A DNA stretch of 64,000 bases from Paradesertivirga mongoliensis (lineage in GTDB: Bacteria > Bacteroidota > Bacteroidia > Sphingobacteriales > Sphingobacteriaceae): NCBI RefSeq assembly GCF_024436395.1, contig NZ_JAFMZO010000004.1, forward strand, positions 434,001 through 498,000. Direction: 5' to 3'. Both the position numbers and the translations under genes were made by a program. Positions within the stretch are counted from its first letter, which is position 1. Each line of letters begins with the position of its first letter. Below the pieces are notes generated by a model. The model saw only the letters and a program-made list of their open reading frames with translations. It was not told where the DNA came from and did not search any database. Positions 18,356 through 25,643 of this stretch are shown here, one piece after another.

Positions 18356-19690
18356 TTAAGAGTTAAAGGCTAACCTTCTGCCCATTCCGGCTTCAATAAT
18401 TTTACCATCCTGATAAACATGCTTGCCTGACACTATGGTATCAACTATTGCGGATTTAAACGTATAGCCTTCAAACGGACTCCAGCCGCATTTTGATAAG
18501 ATATTGGCGTGCGAAACTGCAGAACTTTGCCTCAAATCTACCAATACTAAATCCGCCCAATACCCCTCACGGATAAAGCCCCGGTTTTCAATCTTAAAGC
18601 AGATTGCCGGATTGTGTGCCATTTTTTCGACAATCTTTTCAAGCGATATTAATCCTTTATGATAAAACTCGAGCATCGCCAATAAAGAATGCTGAACCAG
18701 CGGGCCGCCGGAGGGAGCCTGTAAATAAGATTTTTTTTTCTCTTCGATGGTATGCGGAGCATGGTCGGTAGCAATTACGTCAATTCTTCCGTCAAGCACA
18801 GCCTGGAATATTCCCAGCCGGTCTTCCTCCGTTTTTATTGCCGGGTTCCATTTAATCCAGTTGCCTTTTTCTGCATAATCTCTATCAGAAAACCATAAAT
18901 GATGGATACAGGCTTCGGCTGTTATCTTCTTATCCTTCAGCTCAATATCCTTTTCGAAAAGCAGTGTTTCTCTAGCAGAGGATATGTGAAGAATGTGCAA
19001 TCTGGAACCATGTTTTTTAGCGAGTTCCACAGCAAATGAAGAGGACTTATAACAAGCTTCTGCATCACGAATCAGCGGATGCATTTCGGGAGTTATGTTA
19101 TCACCATATCTTTCTTTGAAAACCTCCAGGTTACGTTTAATGGTATCTTCGTCTTCGCAATGGGTTGCGATAAGCATAGGAGTGGAACTGAAAATAGATT
19201 CAAGAGTCTTTTCATTATCAACCAGCATGTTGCCGGTTGAAGAACCCATAAAAATTTTTATTCCGCATACTTCCCTGGGATTCGTCTTCAGCACTTCATT
19301 CAGATTGTCGTTGGTAGCTCCCATAAAAAACGAATAGTTGGCCAGCGACCTGCTCGATGCAATTTCGTATTTATCACTCAGCAATTCCTGGGTAACCGTA
19401 TTCGGAACCGTGTTCGGCATCTCCATGAATGAGGTTATTCCTCCAGCAACGGCAGCACGGCTTTCAGTGAAAATCTCTCCTTTATGAGTAAGCCCGGGTT
19501 CGCGAAAATGAACCTGGTCGTCAATGCATCCCGGAAGGAGATGCTTACCCTCTGCATTGATTTCTTTGTCGGCTTTGATATTTAATGACGGCCCTATTTG
19601 CTCGATGAAGCCATTTTTAATTAATACGTCGCCCACAAACTGACGGTTCTCGCTAACAATTGTTGCTGATTTGATTAGGATCGAAGACAT
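18356..19690 (-). CDS. pyrC: Dihydroorotase
   Basis: A 444-residue class I-type dihydroorotase/amidohydrolase for pyrimidine synthesis (ring closure of carbamoyl-aspartate). Family motifs include 'DDQVHFREPGLTHKGE' (residues 57-72), 'TSFMEMPNTVPNTVT', 'HCEDEDTI', 'LHILHISSARE' and 'DVIATDHAPHTIEEKK'. The first metal ligand of the HxH motif is Gln59 rather than His; the second, His61, and Arg63 are kept, as are the later His and Asp ligands. This variant appears to be usual in Bacteroidota as I recall. An allantoinase-like role is less likely because of the overall DHOase pattern. The gene is divergent from the DEAD-box helicase. Confidence 0.88.
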   Translation of the reverse strand: MSSILIKSATIVSENRQFVGDVLIKNGFIEQIGPSLNIKADKEINAEGKHLLPGCIDDQVHFREPGLTHKGEIFTESRAAVAGGITSFMEMPNTVPNTVTQELLSDKYEIASSRSLANYSFFMGATNDNLNEVLKTNPREVCGIKIFMGSSTGNMLVDNEKTLESIFSSTPMLIATHCEDEDTIKRNLEVFKERYGDNITPEMHPLIRDAEACYKSSSFAVELAKKHGSRLHILHISSARETLLFEKDIELKDKKITAEACIHHLWFSDRDYAEKGNWIKWNPAIKTEEDRLGIFQAVLDGRIDVIATDHAPHTIEEKKKSYLQAPSGGPLVQHSLLAMLEFYHKGLISLEKIVEKMAHNPAICFKIENRGFIREGYWADLVLVDLRQSSAVSHANILSKCGWSPFEGYTFKSAIVDTIVSGKHVYQDGKIIEAGMGRRLAFNS

Positions 19691-19802
19691 GAAAAATTCA
19701 AAATGTTGTGACTGAGTTACGGGCTTTAGTCAGGCTCGCGTGATTATTTCGCTAAAGTATGACTTAATTCCTGTATGATAAATCACAAATCGTAAATCCG
19801 TG

Positions 19803-19810
19803 TATCTTTG
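19803..19810 (+). promoter_or_regulatory. TAnnTTTG promoter box at the DEAD-box gene
   Basis: TATCTTTG ends 4 bases before the ATG at 19815. It places transcription start at or beside the start codon and also argues against the in-frame GTG at 19800 as the true start. Confidence 0.6.
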
Positions 19811-19814
19811 CGGC

Positions 19815-21188
19815 ATGTCGCAAACATTTGAAGACTTCAAATTAAATCCACAGATTTTAAATGCTATAGCTGAGGCGGGATTTACAACGCCAACGCCCAT
19901 TCAGCAGAAAGCAATAGCACCGATTTTATCGGGTCAGGATTTAATGGGTATTGCACAAACGGGCACGGGCAAAACAGCTGCGTTCGTTCTACCCATACTG
20001 ATGAAGCTTAAATATGCTCAGGGTAATGATGCCAGAGCGCTTATTCTTGCGCCCACCCGGGAACTGGCCATGCAAATCGAGGAAAACATTAAGCTTTTCT
20101 CCAAATATACCGACTTGCGGACCATCGTTCTTTATGGTGGCTTAGGGCCAAAAATGCAGAAGGCCCAGCTGGCAAAAGGAGTTGATATCCTGGTATCTAC
20201 ACCCGGCCGCTTTCTTGATCTGTACCTTTCCGGCGATATCAATACACGTTCCCTTCAGGTAATGGTGATGGATGAAGCCGACAAAATGGTAGATATGGGT
20301 TTTATAGGCTCGATCCATAGAATTCTGGAAGTTGTTCCCAGAAAACGCCAGAACCTCCTTTTTTCTGCAACGATGAGCGAGCTTGTTCACAAAATTGCAG
20401 GCGACTTTTTAAAGTTCCCGCTTGTTATTGAGGCCTCGGCGCCGGCAACGCCGGCACAATCTGTTAAGCAGGTACTGTATTATGTGCCTAATAACAAAAC
20501 GAAAATCAACCTTCTTCAGCATCTGCTGAAAAGTGAAGAGTTTAGCAGATTGATTATCTTCTGTAAGACAAAGACTACGGCCGATAATATTTTTAAGTTC
20601 CTGGAGCGTCGGTATACCTTGGACGAAATCCGGGTGATCCACGCCAACAAAGGGCAAAATACCCGAATAAATTCGATGAATGCTTTTAAAGAAGGCGGGG
20701 TTCGGGTGTTGGTTGCCACCGATGTCGCCTCACGCGGAATCGATGTAAGTAACGTGAGTCATGTTATAAACTTCGATGTTCCTATTATTATTGAAGATTA
20801 TGTACACCGGATTGGAAGAACCGGAAGGGCAAATAACATCGGCGAGGCAATTACCTTCTGCAATGAAGCTGAGAAGTATTATATTCATAAAATCGAACAA
20901 TTAATCCGGCAGCAAATCCCGGTAGAGAACATCCCGGAGGGCGTTTTTATCGAGGAAACTCCTTACGAGGAAAGACAGCAAATTGCTAAAGAAATTGATA
21001 ATCAAAAGCGGAAAGAAGACCCGGAATTCAAAGGAGCCTTTCACGATAAGAAAAACGCTAAAGCAATAGCTCAGAAAATAGCTAAGTCGAAAAAGCCGGA
21101 AAGTAATAAATCCGGAACCGGAAAAGCGCCCAAAGTATCGAGCAGCGTGAAAAGCAGTTTTAGAGGAAACAACAGGAGGCGTGGGTGA
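19815..21188 (+). CDS. DEAD/DEAH-box RNA helicase
   Basis: A 457-residue RNA helicase from the ATG at 19815 (a GTG at 19800 would start upstream of the promoter box). Motifs in order: Q motif 'GFTTPTPIQQKAI', Walker A 'AQTGTGKTAAF', 'PTRELAMQI', DEAD in 'VMDEADKMVDMGF', SAT in 'LLFSATMSELV', and motif VI 'HRIGRTGRANN'. A basic C-terminal tail of about 70 residues (Lys/Ser/Gly/Arg rich) follows, common in RhlE/CshA-like proteins that help ribosome assembly or cold adaptation. The stop codon overlaps the start of the next small membrane protein gene, suggesting coupled translation. Confidence 0.95.
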   Translation: MSQTFEDFKLNPQILNAIAEAGFTTPTPIQQKAIAPILSGQDLMGIAQTGTGKTAAFVLPILMKLKYAQGNDARALILAPTRELAMQIEENIKLFSKYTDLRTIVLYGGLGPKMQKAQLAKGVDILVSTPGRFLDLYLSGDINTRSLQVMVMDEADKMVDMGFIGSIHRILEVVPRKRQNLLFSATMSELVHKIAGDFLKFPLVIEASAPATPAQSVKQVLYYVPNNKTKINLLQHLLKSEEFSRLIIFCKTKTTADNIFKFLERRYTLDEIRVIHANKGQNTRINSMNAFKEGGVRVLVATDVASRGIDVSNVSHVINFDVPIIIEDYVHRIGRTGRANNIGEAITFCNEAEKYYIHKIEQLIRQQIPVENIPEGVFIEETPYEERQQIAKEIDNQKRKEDPEFKGAFHDKKNAKAIAQKIAKSKKPESNKSGTGKAPKVSSSVKSSFRGNNRRRG

Positions 21189-21439
21189 ACTTGCGTTTAA
21201 CTCCTCTCAATATTCTAACATCTGCACTTCTGGTAAGTGTGGTTTATCTCGCAGTTTTTCGAGATTCTGAAGGATGGAGAGTGCTGGGAAGCATTTCACT
21301 GTTGGTGCTGACGGCGATTAGTTTTCTTACTGATCTGATATTTCGAAGGTTCTTAAGGGATATAAAACGCATTTGGATTATAGAACTTCTATTTATCATC
21401 TTTGCCGCGGTATTGATGGTGCTATTGCAACGGATATAA
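21185..21439 (+). CDS. Small membrane protein (hypothetical)
   Basis: An 84-residue protein starting with GTG at 21185 and overlapping the helicase stop codon (GTGA arrangement), so translation is probably coupled. It holds three hydrophobic segments: about residues 5-22 ('LNILTSALLVSVVYLAVF'), 33-50 ('GSISLLVLTAISFLTDLI') and 64-82 ('IWIIELLFIIFAAVLMVLL'). No family recognised. It ends 19 bases before gldC. Confidence 0.75.
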   Translation: MNLRLTPLNILTSALLVSVVYLAVFRDSEGWRVLGSISLLVLTAISFLTDLIFRRFLRDIKRIWIIELLFIIFAAVLMVLLQRI

Positions 21440-21458
21440 AAATAGGTTATACATAAAA

Positions 21459-21794
21459 ATGAAGAAAGCAGAAATAAAACTTACGATAGAGCTGGACGAT
21501 AACAATGTTCCTGAAAACATCACCTGGGAATCTACAGATTCTGAAAATAAAGAAAAATTGCCCGTAAAGTCCATGATGCTGGCTCTTTGGGACCATCAAT
21601 ATAAAAATTCCCTGCGTATCGACTTGTGGACGAAAGACATGCCTGTTGACGAAATGAAGCGGTTCTTTTACGAAACCTTACAAACCATGGGGGATAGTTT
21701 CTTAAGAGCTACCGGTGAAAAAAACATTGTTGAAGATCTTCGCGATTATTGCGCCCATTTTGCCGAAAAAATGGAAATCACAGAAAAAAAGTAA
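21459..21794 (+). CDS. gldC: Gliding motility-associated protein GldC
   Basis: A 111-residue cytoplasmic protein matching GldC: it opens 'KKAEIKLTIELDDNNVPENITWESTDS', with 'SMMLALWDHQYKNSLRIDLWTKDMPVDEMKRFFYETLQTMGDSF' in the middle. GldC was found through its role in gliding of Flavobacterium johnsoniae but is present in many non-gliding Bacteroidota, so it does not show motility here. Its molecular function is not known. In Flavobacterium gldB is adjacent; here it is not within the window. It sits in a probable operon with the helicase, the small membrane protein and a downstream membrane protein that begins one base after its stop codon. Confidence 0.88.
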   Translation: MKKAEIKLTIELDDNNVPENITWESTDSENKEKLPVKSMMLALWDHQYKNSLRIDLWTKDMPVDEMKRFFYETLQTMGDSFLRATGEKNIVEDLRDYCAHFAEKMEITEKK

Positions 21795-21795
21795 A

Positions 21796-22200
21796 ATGAA
21801 ATCTCTAAATTATTTAGGCCTACTAGGCTCGCTGCTAATCATCGCCGGCGGTCTGAGTCCGATGCTTCATATTCCCATTATTGGAGAATGGAACTACTAT
21901 GATATCGATGTTGCATTGGCATCTATCGTAATGACCTTGGCCGTTCTCGGACTTATTGCGTCACTTATCAACAAGCCCGGCTTGCTACGGTTTGCTGGCT
22001 GGGCATCGCTAATTGTTGTGCTTTTTACGCTGGCTGCTGTTTACTTTAAAGTGAATGACGCGTTTAGTTTTATCCCCTTCAAAAAGCTGGCAGCTGCCGC
22101 AGTACGAGTGGTTCACTACCGCTGGACCGGGTGGATGCTATTGATTTTAGGTTCTGTATTGTCGATTATTGGCGGAAGAAAAACAAAGAGGATAATTTAA
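21796..22200 (+). CDS. Four-helix membrane protein (hypothetical)
   Basis: A 134-residue integral membrane protein from the ATG at 21796; an earlier in-frame ATG at 21715 lies inside gldC and adds a basic stretch without sense. Four hydrophobic segments are visible: 'YLGLLGSLLIIAGGL', 'VALASIVMTLAVLGLIASLI', 'FAGWASLIVVLFTLAAVYF' and 'WTGWMLLILGSVLSIIGG'. The short loops hold 'SPMLHIPIIGEWNYYDID'. No family name is secure. It is directly downstream of gldC, with one base between. Its TAA is shared with the convergent ogt gene (TTAA). Confidence 0.8.
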   Translation: MKSLNYLGLLGSLLIIAGGLSPMLHIPIIGEWNYYDIDVALASIVMTLAVLGLIASLINKPGLLRFAGWASLIVVLFTLAAVYFKVNDAFSFIPFKKLAAAAVRVVHYRWTGWMLLILGSVLSIIGGRKTKRII

Positions 22201-22676
22201 AACATCAGAGTAGCCTGGCCCGTGTTCATCATGCGGGCCTCGTGCTCTAACAACCATTTTTTTCGCCACAGGCCTCCCGCATAACCTACCAGTTCTCCGC
22301 CACTGCCTATCACCCGATGGCAGGGTATCACGATCATTAGTTTGTTTTTCCCATTAGCAGAAGCGATAGCTCTGATTGCCAGAGGATTGTTCATTCTCTT
22401 AGAAAGAGCCGCATAACTTATTGGCTTGCCTGGCTCAATTTTCAATAGTTCGTTCCATACATTTCTCTGAAAGTCTGTTCCGGCTTGTTGCAGGGGTAAA
22501 TCGAAAATACTTCGTTTTCCGTCGAAATATTCCTGCAACTGACCTTTAACATATTCGGTTAATTCGCCAGGGTTCTCTTCAACGTCGTCAAGATCGTACC
22601 CTATGAATTCTAACGCCTCTGTTGTTGCTTTTATAATCAGTAAGCCTATAGGAGTGTTGAGGGTAGAGCAAAACAT
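22197..22676 (-). CDS. ogt: Methylated-DNA--[protein]-cysteine S-methyltransferase
   Basis: A 159-residue O6-alkylguanine-DNA alkyltransferase. The active-site block is 'IVIPCHRVIGSGGELVGYAGGLW' with the acceptor Cys in PCHR, the helix-turn-helix 'PGKPISYAALSKRM' and the Arg finger region 'NPLAIRAIASANGKN' are intact. The protein transfers methyl groups from O6-methylguanine to its own cysteine. The length fits the Ogt type without an Ada regulatory domain. The upstream TAATTTCG, one base off consensus, ends 3 bases before the ATG. It overlaps the convergent membrane protein gene by 4 bases. Confidence 0.95.
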   Translation of the reverse strand: MFCSTLNTPIGLLIIKATTEALEFIGYDLDDVEENPGELTEYVKGQLQEYFDGKRSIFDLPLQQAGTDFQRNVWNELLKIEPGKPISYAALSKRMNNPLAIRAIASANGKNKLMIVIPCHRVIGSGGELVGYAGGLWRKKWLLEHEARMMNTGQATLMF

Positions 22677-22744
22677 GTTCGAAATTACATTTTTTTTGAA
22701 AAATATCCGGTGGCGACCGGATTAATTAATGAGTAAGTTCTGCT

Positions 22745-22752
22745 TATCTTTG
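22745..22752 (+). promoter_or_regulatory. TAnnTTTG promoter box at ccmB
   Basis: TATCTTTG ends 5 bases before the ATG at 22758, predicting a leaderless or nearly leaderless ccmB mRNA. Confidence 0.6.
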
Positions 22753-22757
22753 AAGCG

Positions 22758-23417
22758 ATGCAATTATTTAAACAGATCAAATTTCTGGTTGAGAAAGAGG
22801 TGATATTGGAATGGCGTTCTAAATATGCCTTTAATGGAATATTACTTTACGTTGTCTCCACCATCTTTGTTTGTTTTCTTTCGTTCAAGCAGATTAATCC
22901 TATAACATGGAACGCGTTATTTTGGATCATTATGCTTTTTGCATCGGTAAATGCAATTGCTAAAAGTTTTCTTCAGGAGAATAAAAACCGGCAATTATAC
23001 TATTACACCATTGCAAGCGCGAAAGCGGTGATTCTCTCCAAAATCATCTATAACATCATGTTAATGCTGCTGCTGTCGATTATCGCAATAGGTTTTTATA
23101 TGCTGGTATTTAAAAATCCGATAGGGGATCCCTGGTTTTACCTGCTTGCCGTGTTAATCGGAAGTATCAGCTTTGCTTCGGTTTTTACTATGATATCGGG
23201 CATCGCTTCAAAGGCAAACAATAGCGGTGCGTTAATGGCCATCTTGAGTTTTCCGGTAATTATCCCGCTATTGATCGTATTGATTAAATTTTCAAAAAAT
23301 GCAATGGACGGGCTCGACAGAAGTGTCAGCTTGAATGAAATAGGTGTGTTAGCGGCTATTAATTTGATTGTGATAACAGTCTCCCTGCTTCTTTTTCCTT
23401 ATCTATGGAAGGATTAA
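22758..23417 (+). CDS. ccmB: Heme exporter protein CcmB
   Basis: A 219-residue membrane protein with six hydrophobic segments, opening 'LFKQIKFLVEKEVILEWRSKYAFNGILLY', the CcmB-type amphipathic start, and holding 'SFPVIIPLLIVLIK' toward the end. CcmB is the membrane subunit of the CcmABCD complex that releases holo-CcmE during cytochrome c maturation. The ATPase subunit gene ccmA is not adjacent or elsewhere in this window, which is unlike the proteobacterial ccmABC order. Its 3' end overlaps a 46-residue convergent reading frame by 4 bases. Confidence 0.9.
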   Translation: MQLFKQIKFLVEKEVILEWRSKYAFNGILLYVVSTIFVCFLSFKQINPITWNALFWIIMLFASVNAIAKSFLQENKNRQLYYYTIASAKAVILSKIIYNIMLMLLLSIIAIGFYMLVFKNPIGDPWFYLLAVLIGSISFASVFTMISGIASKANNSGALMAILSFPVIIPLLIVLIKFSKNAMDGLDRSVSLNEIGVLAAINLIVITVSLLLFPYLWKD

Positions 23418-23554
23418 AAATAGATAAAAGTATACATAGAAGCCAAACAGGCGCCCGCTGCCAGCAAAACAATCAATGAATCTTTTAATCCGGTAAGAAT
23501 AAATTGAACCTCCTGGTTTTTGAGTTTGGTGTTGTCTGTTTGGGCTGTATTCAT
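23414..23554 (-). CDS. 46-residue putative single-pass membrane protein
   Basis: A short reading frame starting with ATG at 23554 and stopping at 23414. The first 24 residues are hydrophilic (MNTAQTDNTKLKNQEVQ...), and residues 25-46 form one hydrophobic segment ('DSLIVLLAAGACLASMYTFIY'), so it resembles a tail-anchored microprotein. The TAA stop shares the palindromic TTAA with the ccmB stop. No good ribosome-binding site or promoter is seen. It may be real because it fills the gap neatly and has a sensible membrane profile, but it is unsupported by family similarity. Confidence 0.45.
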   Translation of the reverse strand: MNTAQTDNTKLKNQEVQFILTGLKDSLIVLLAAGACLASMYTFIYF

Positions 23555-23685
23555 GATGTTATAACAACATAACAGCGTCGGATTGGTTTTACAAGGATGA
23601 AAAATGCGTCAAAAAAATTAAGAGATAGCCAGATATCTTTGTACTTATTCTTTTCTGACCCTCGTTGCAGCTAAAACGCAGCCGC

Positions 23686-24435
23686 TTACTTCTTAACTCT
23701 ACCCATACGAGTGAAAATTCTGAAACGAATCTTCTTAGTTTCATCAGCCTGCCAATATGAACTGAGTTGACCGGCTAAATCGTCGACCGGATTAGTTCCA
23801 TTTTTTTCGATGAAATTTTGTACGGCCGACCATGAATTGAAATAGCCTAATACCTGCTGATCATCCCAGTTTGCAACTATCTCGAACCGCGGTACTTCAA
23901 ATTCTTCGAAAGGGAAGGGCATGGATTTGTACTCATCTTCAACAAGTTTTCGCTCATAATCCCAGTATTCGCCGAGAGTCTGGCCATAAAAAGTGTCGAT
24001 CAGCTTATCTATTTCGGCAGATATCCTAAGTAGATTATAGCCCCATATAGCAACGACGGCGTTTGGCTTAGAAACCCGTAGCACTTCTTTAAAAAAACTA
24101 TCATGATCAAACCAATGAACCGCTTGAGCCACGGTAGTCAGATCAAACTTGTCGTCCGGATACCCAGTCTTTTCTGCCCGGCTCAGGCTGTATTTGATAT
24201 TTTCTTTTTGGGAAGCCTCCGCCAGTTGTTTTTCACTGATATCGGTAGCGCAAACTTCAGTAAATCTTTCTGCCAATTGAGTCGCTACTTGCCCGTTACC
24301 GGTTCCGCAGTCCCAGGCAGCATCAAAAGCCGTTACTTTGCTATCTAAAAAGCTGTATAGCAACTGAGGGTAAACCGGCCTGAATTGCTGATATTGCTTA
24401 GCCTGATTTGAAAATTTATCTTTTATATCCTTCAA
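23686..24435 (-). CDS. Class I SAM-dependent methyltransferase
   Basis: A 249-residue methyltransferase of the UbiE/COQ5-like type, starting with TTG at 24435 as the reading frame offers no upstream ATG. The SAM-binding motif I is 'AAWDCGTGNGQVATQLAERF', motif II 'VCATDISEKQL', then 'FDLTTVAQAVHWFDHDSFFKEVLRVSKPNAVVAIWGY'. The 'AxHWFD' block is typical of the family that includes trans-aconitate methyltransferase-like and yeast CRG1-like proteins. The substrate is unknown. It breaks up the ccm genes, lying on the opposite strand between ccmB and ccmC. Confidence 0.88.
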   Translation of the reverse strand: MKDIKDKFSNQAKQYQQFRPVYPQLLYSFLDSKVTAFDAAWDCGTGNGQVATQLAERFTEVCATDISEKQLAEASQKENIKYSLSRAEKTGYPDDKFDLTTVAQAVHWFDHDSFFKEVLRVSKPNAVVAIWGYNLLRISAEIDKLIDTFYGQTLGEYWDYERKLVEDEYKSMPFPFEEFEVPRFEIVANWDDQQVLGYFNSWSAVQNFIEKNGTNPVDDLAGQLSSYWQADETKKIRFRIFTRMGRVKK

Positions 24436-24646
24436 TGTAGTAATTGTTATATTGACACTAAGGTAATGTATTAATTGAATCCTAATTTACAGTTCCCAAA
24501 AAAATATAGAAGAACATAAAACCGAACAGCGAATCTTTTTTCACGTTTTCGGTTTACACCACCCAAAAAAGTTGTACTATATTATCCTTACTCGAAATAA
24601 ATAAGGTGAAAGGCATTATTCATTTTGAACCACCGCCGCTCTTTTT

Positions 24647-24654
24647 TACATTTG
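24647..24654 (+). promoter_or_regulatory. TAnnTTTG promoter box (ccmC)
   Basis: TACATTTG, 17 bases upstream of the ATG at 24672, giving a leader of about 13 bases. Confidence 0.5.
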
Positions 24655-24671
24655 AGCGCTAAATAAAGAAA

Positions 24672-25337
24672 ATGATGAAAGAAAACTGGTGGAAGATTCT
24701 TGCCTCAGTTTTGGTACTCTACTCGCTGGCGGGAGGTTTACTGATAGAAGTTCCGGCATTACCCATACTTCACGAGTCAATTCGCAATCTCTATTACCAT
24801 GTACCTATGTGGTTTGCTATGATTTTGCTTTATCTTATCTCTGTAATTTATAGTATCAAATACCTGGCCTCTGGAAAAACTAACCATGACTTAATCGCCG
24901 TTGAATGCGTTAATACCGGGGTAATTTTTTGTTTTTTAGGATTAGCAAGCGGGATGCTTTGGGCAAATATTACCTGGGGAGATTTTTGGCCTAATGATCC
25001 GAAACTGAACGGATCGGCAATTTCTACATTGATGTACCTTGCTTATCTGGTTTTGCGAAATTCTGTGGATGAAGAACAAAAGCGAGCTAAAATTTCGGCG
25101 GTATACAATATTTTTGCATTCCCGGTAATGATTGTATTGCTTTTTATCTTGCCCCGGATGACAGATTCTTTGCATCCCGGAAACGGTGGTAACCCGGGTT
25201 TTGGAGGTTATGACCTGGATAATAATATGAAACTTGTTTTTTATCCCGCTGTAATCGGATGGATATTAATGGGAACCTGGATTATGAATATCCGCTATCG
25301 GTTGCGCAAACTTGAAAACATAGAAAACTCAATATGA
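24672..25337 (+). CDS. ccmC: Cytochrome c biogenesis protein CcmC/CcsA type
   Basis: A 221-residue membrane protein with six predicted helices. It has the conserved His in 'IRNLYYHVPMWFAMI' and a second His in 'DSLHPGNGG', the two axial haem ligands of the heme-handling family, and a tryptophan-rich loop 'TWGDFWPNDPKLNG'. The classical loop is WGxxWxWDxR; here the second-block Trp is Asn. CcmC presents haem to CcmE at the periplasmic side. Met at 24672 or 24675 could be the start. Its stop overlaps the ccmD-like gene start by 4 bases (ATGA), so the two are translationally coupled. Confidence 0.92.
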   Translation: MMKENWWKILASVLVLYSLAGGLLIEVPALPILHESIRNLYYHVPMWFAMILLYLISVIYSIKYLASGKTNHDLIAVECVNTGVIFCFLGLASGMLWANITWGDFWPNDPKLNGSAISTLMYLAYLVLRNSVDEEQKRAKISAVYNIFAFPVMIVLLFILPRMTDSLHPGNGGNPGFGGYDLDNNMKLVFYPAVIGWILMGTWIMNIRYRLRKLENIENSI

Positions 25338-25534
25338 AAAAGATACTTAGCATTCTTGCATTGATCTTCACTTTCATTCAGGCCCGTTCGCAAGATGTCG
25401 ACATGGCTACCGGAATGAGGAGCTCGGGTAAGATATACGTGGTGGTAGCGGTAATAGGTGTGATCTTTCTTGGCTTGGTGATGTATCTTTTTTCTATAGA
25501 CCGCCGCGTGAAAAAGCTGGAGAAAAAAGACTAG
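25334..25534 (+). CDS. CcmD-like small membrane protein
   Basis: A 66-residue protein with a signal-like N-terminus (MKKILSILALIFTFIQARSQ) and a second hydrophobic helix 'IYVVVAVIGVIFLGLVMYLF', ending in a basic tail 'DRRVKKLEKKD'. Tail and helix match CcmD family proteins, which stabilise the CcmC-CcmE complex. The ATGA overlap with ccmC supports the assignment. Classical CcmD has a single helix; the extra N-terminal segment may be a cleaved signal peptide. Confidence 0.75.
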   Translation: MKKILSILALIFTFIQARSQDVDMATGMRSSGKIYVVVAVIGVIFLGLVMYLFSIDRRVKKLEKKD

Positions 25535-25643
25535 CAGCCACTCACATCGAACATTCCCGCCGTTTAGAGGTTTAAGTTAAGATTGTTTTGCAGTATTGAT
25601 TTAATTAATCAAATTGCAAAAAAGACTTTAAAAACCCTTCGAT

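Noticed and set aside
23634..23641. TATCTTTG promoter box on the plus strand
   Set aside because: No plus-strand gene or recognisable RNA follows before ccmC, with the methyltransferase on the other strand. Probably chance.
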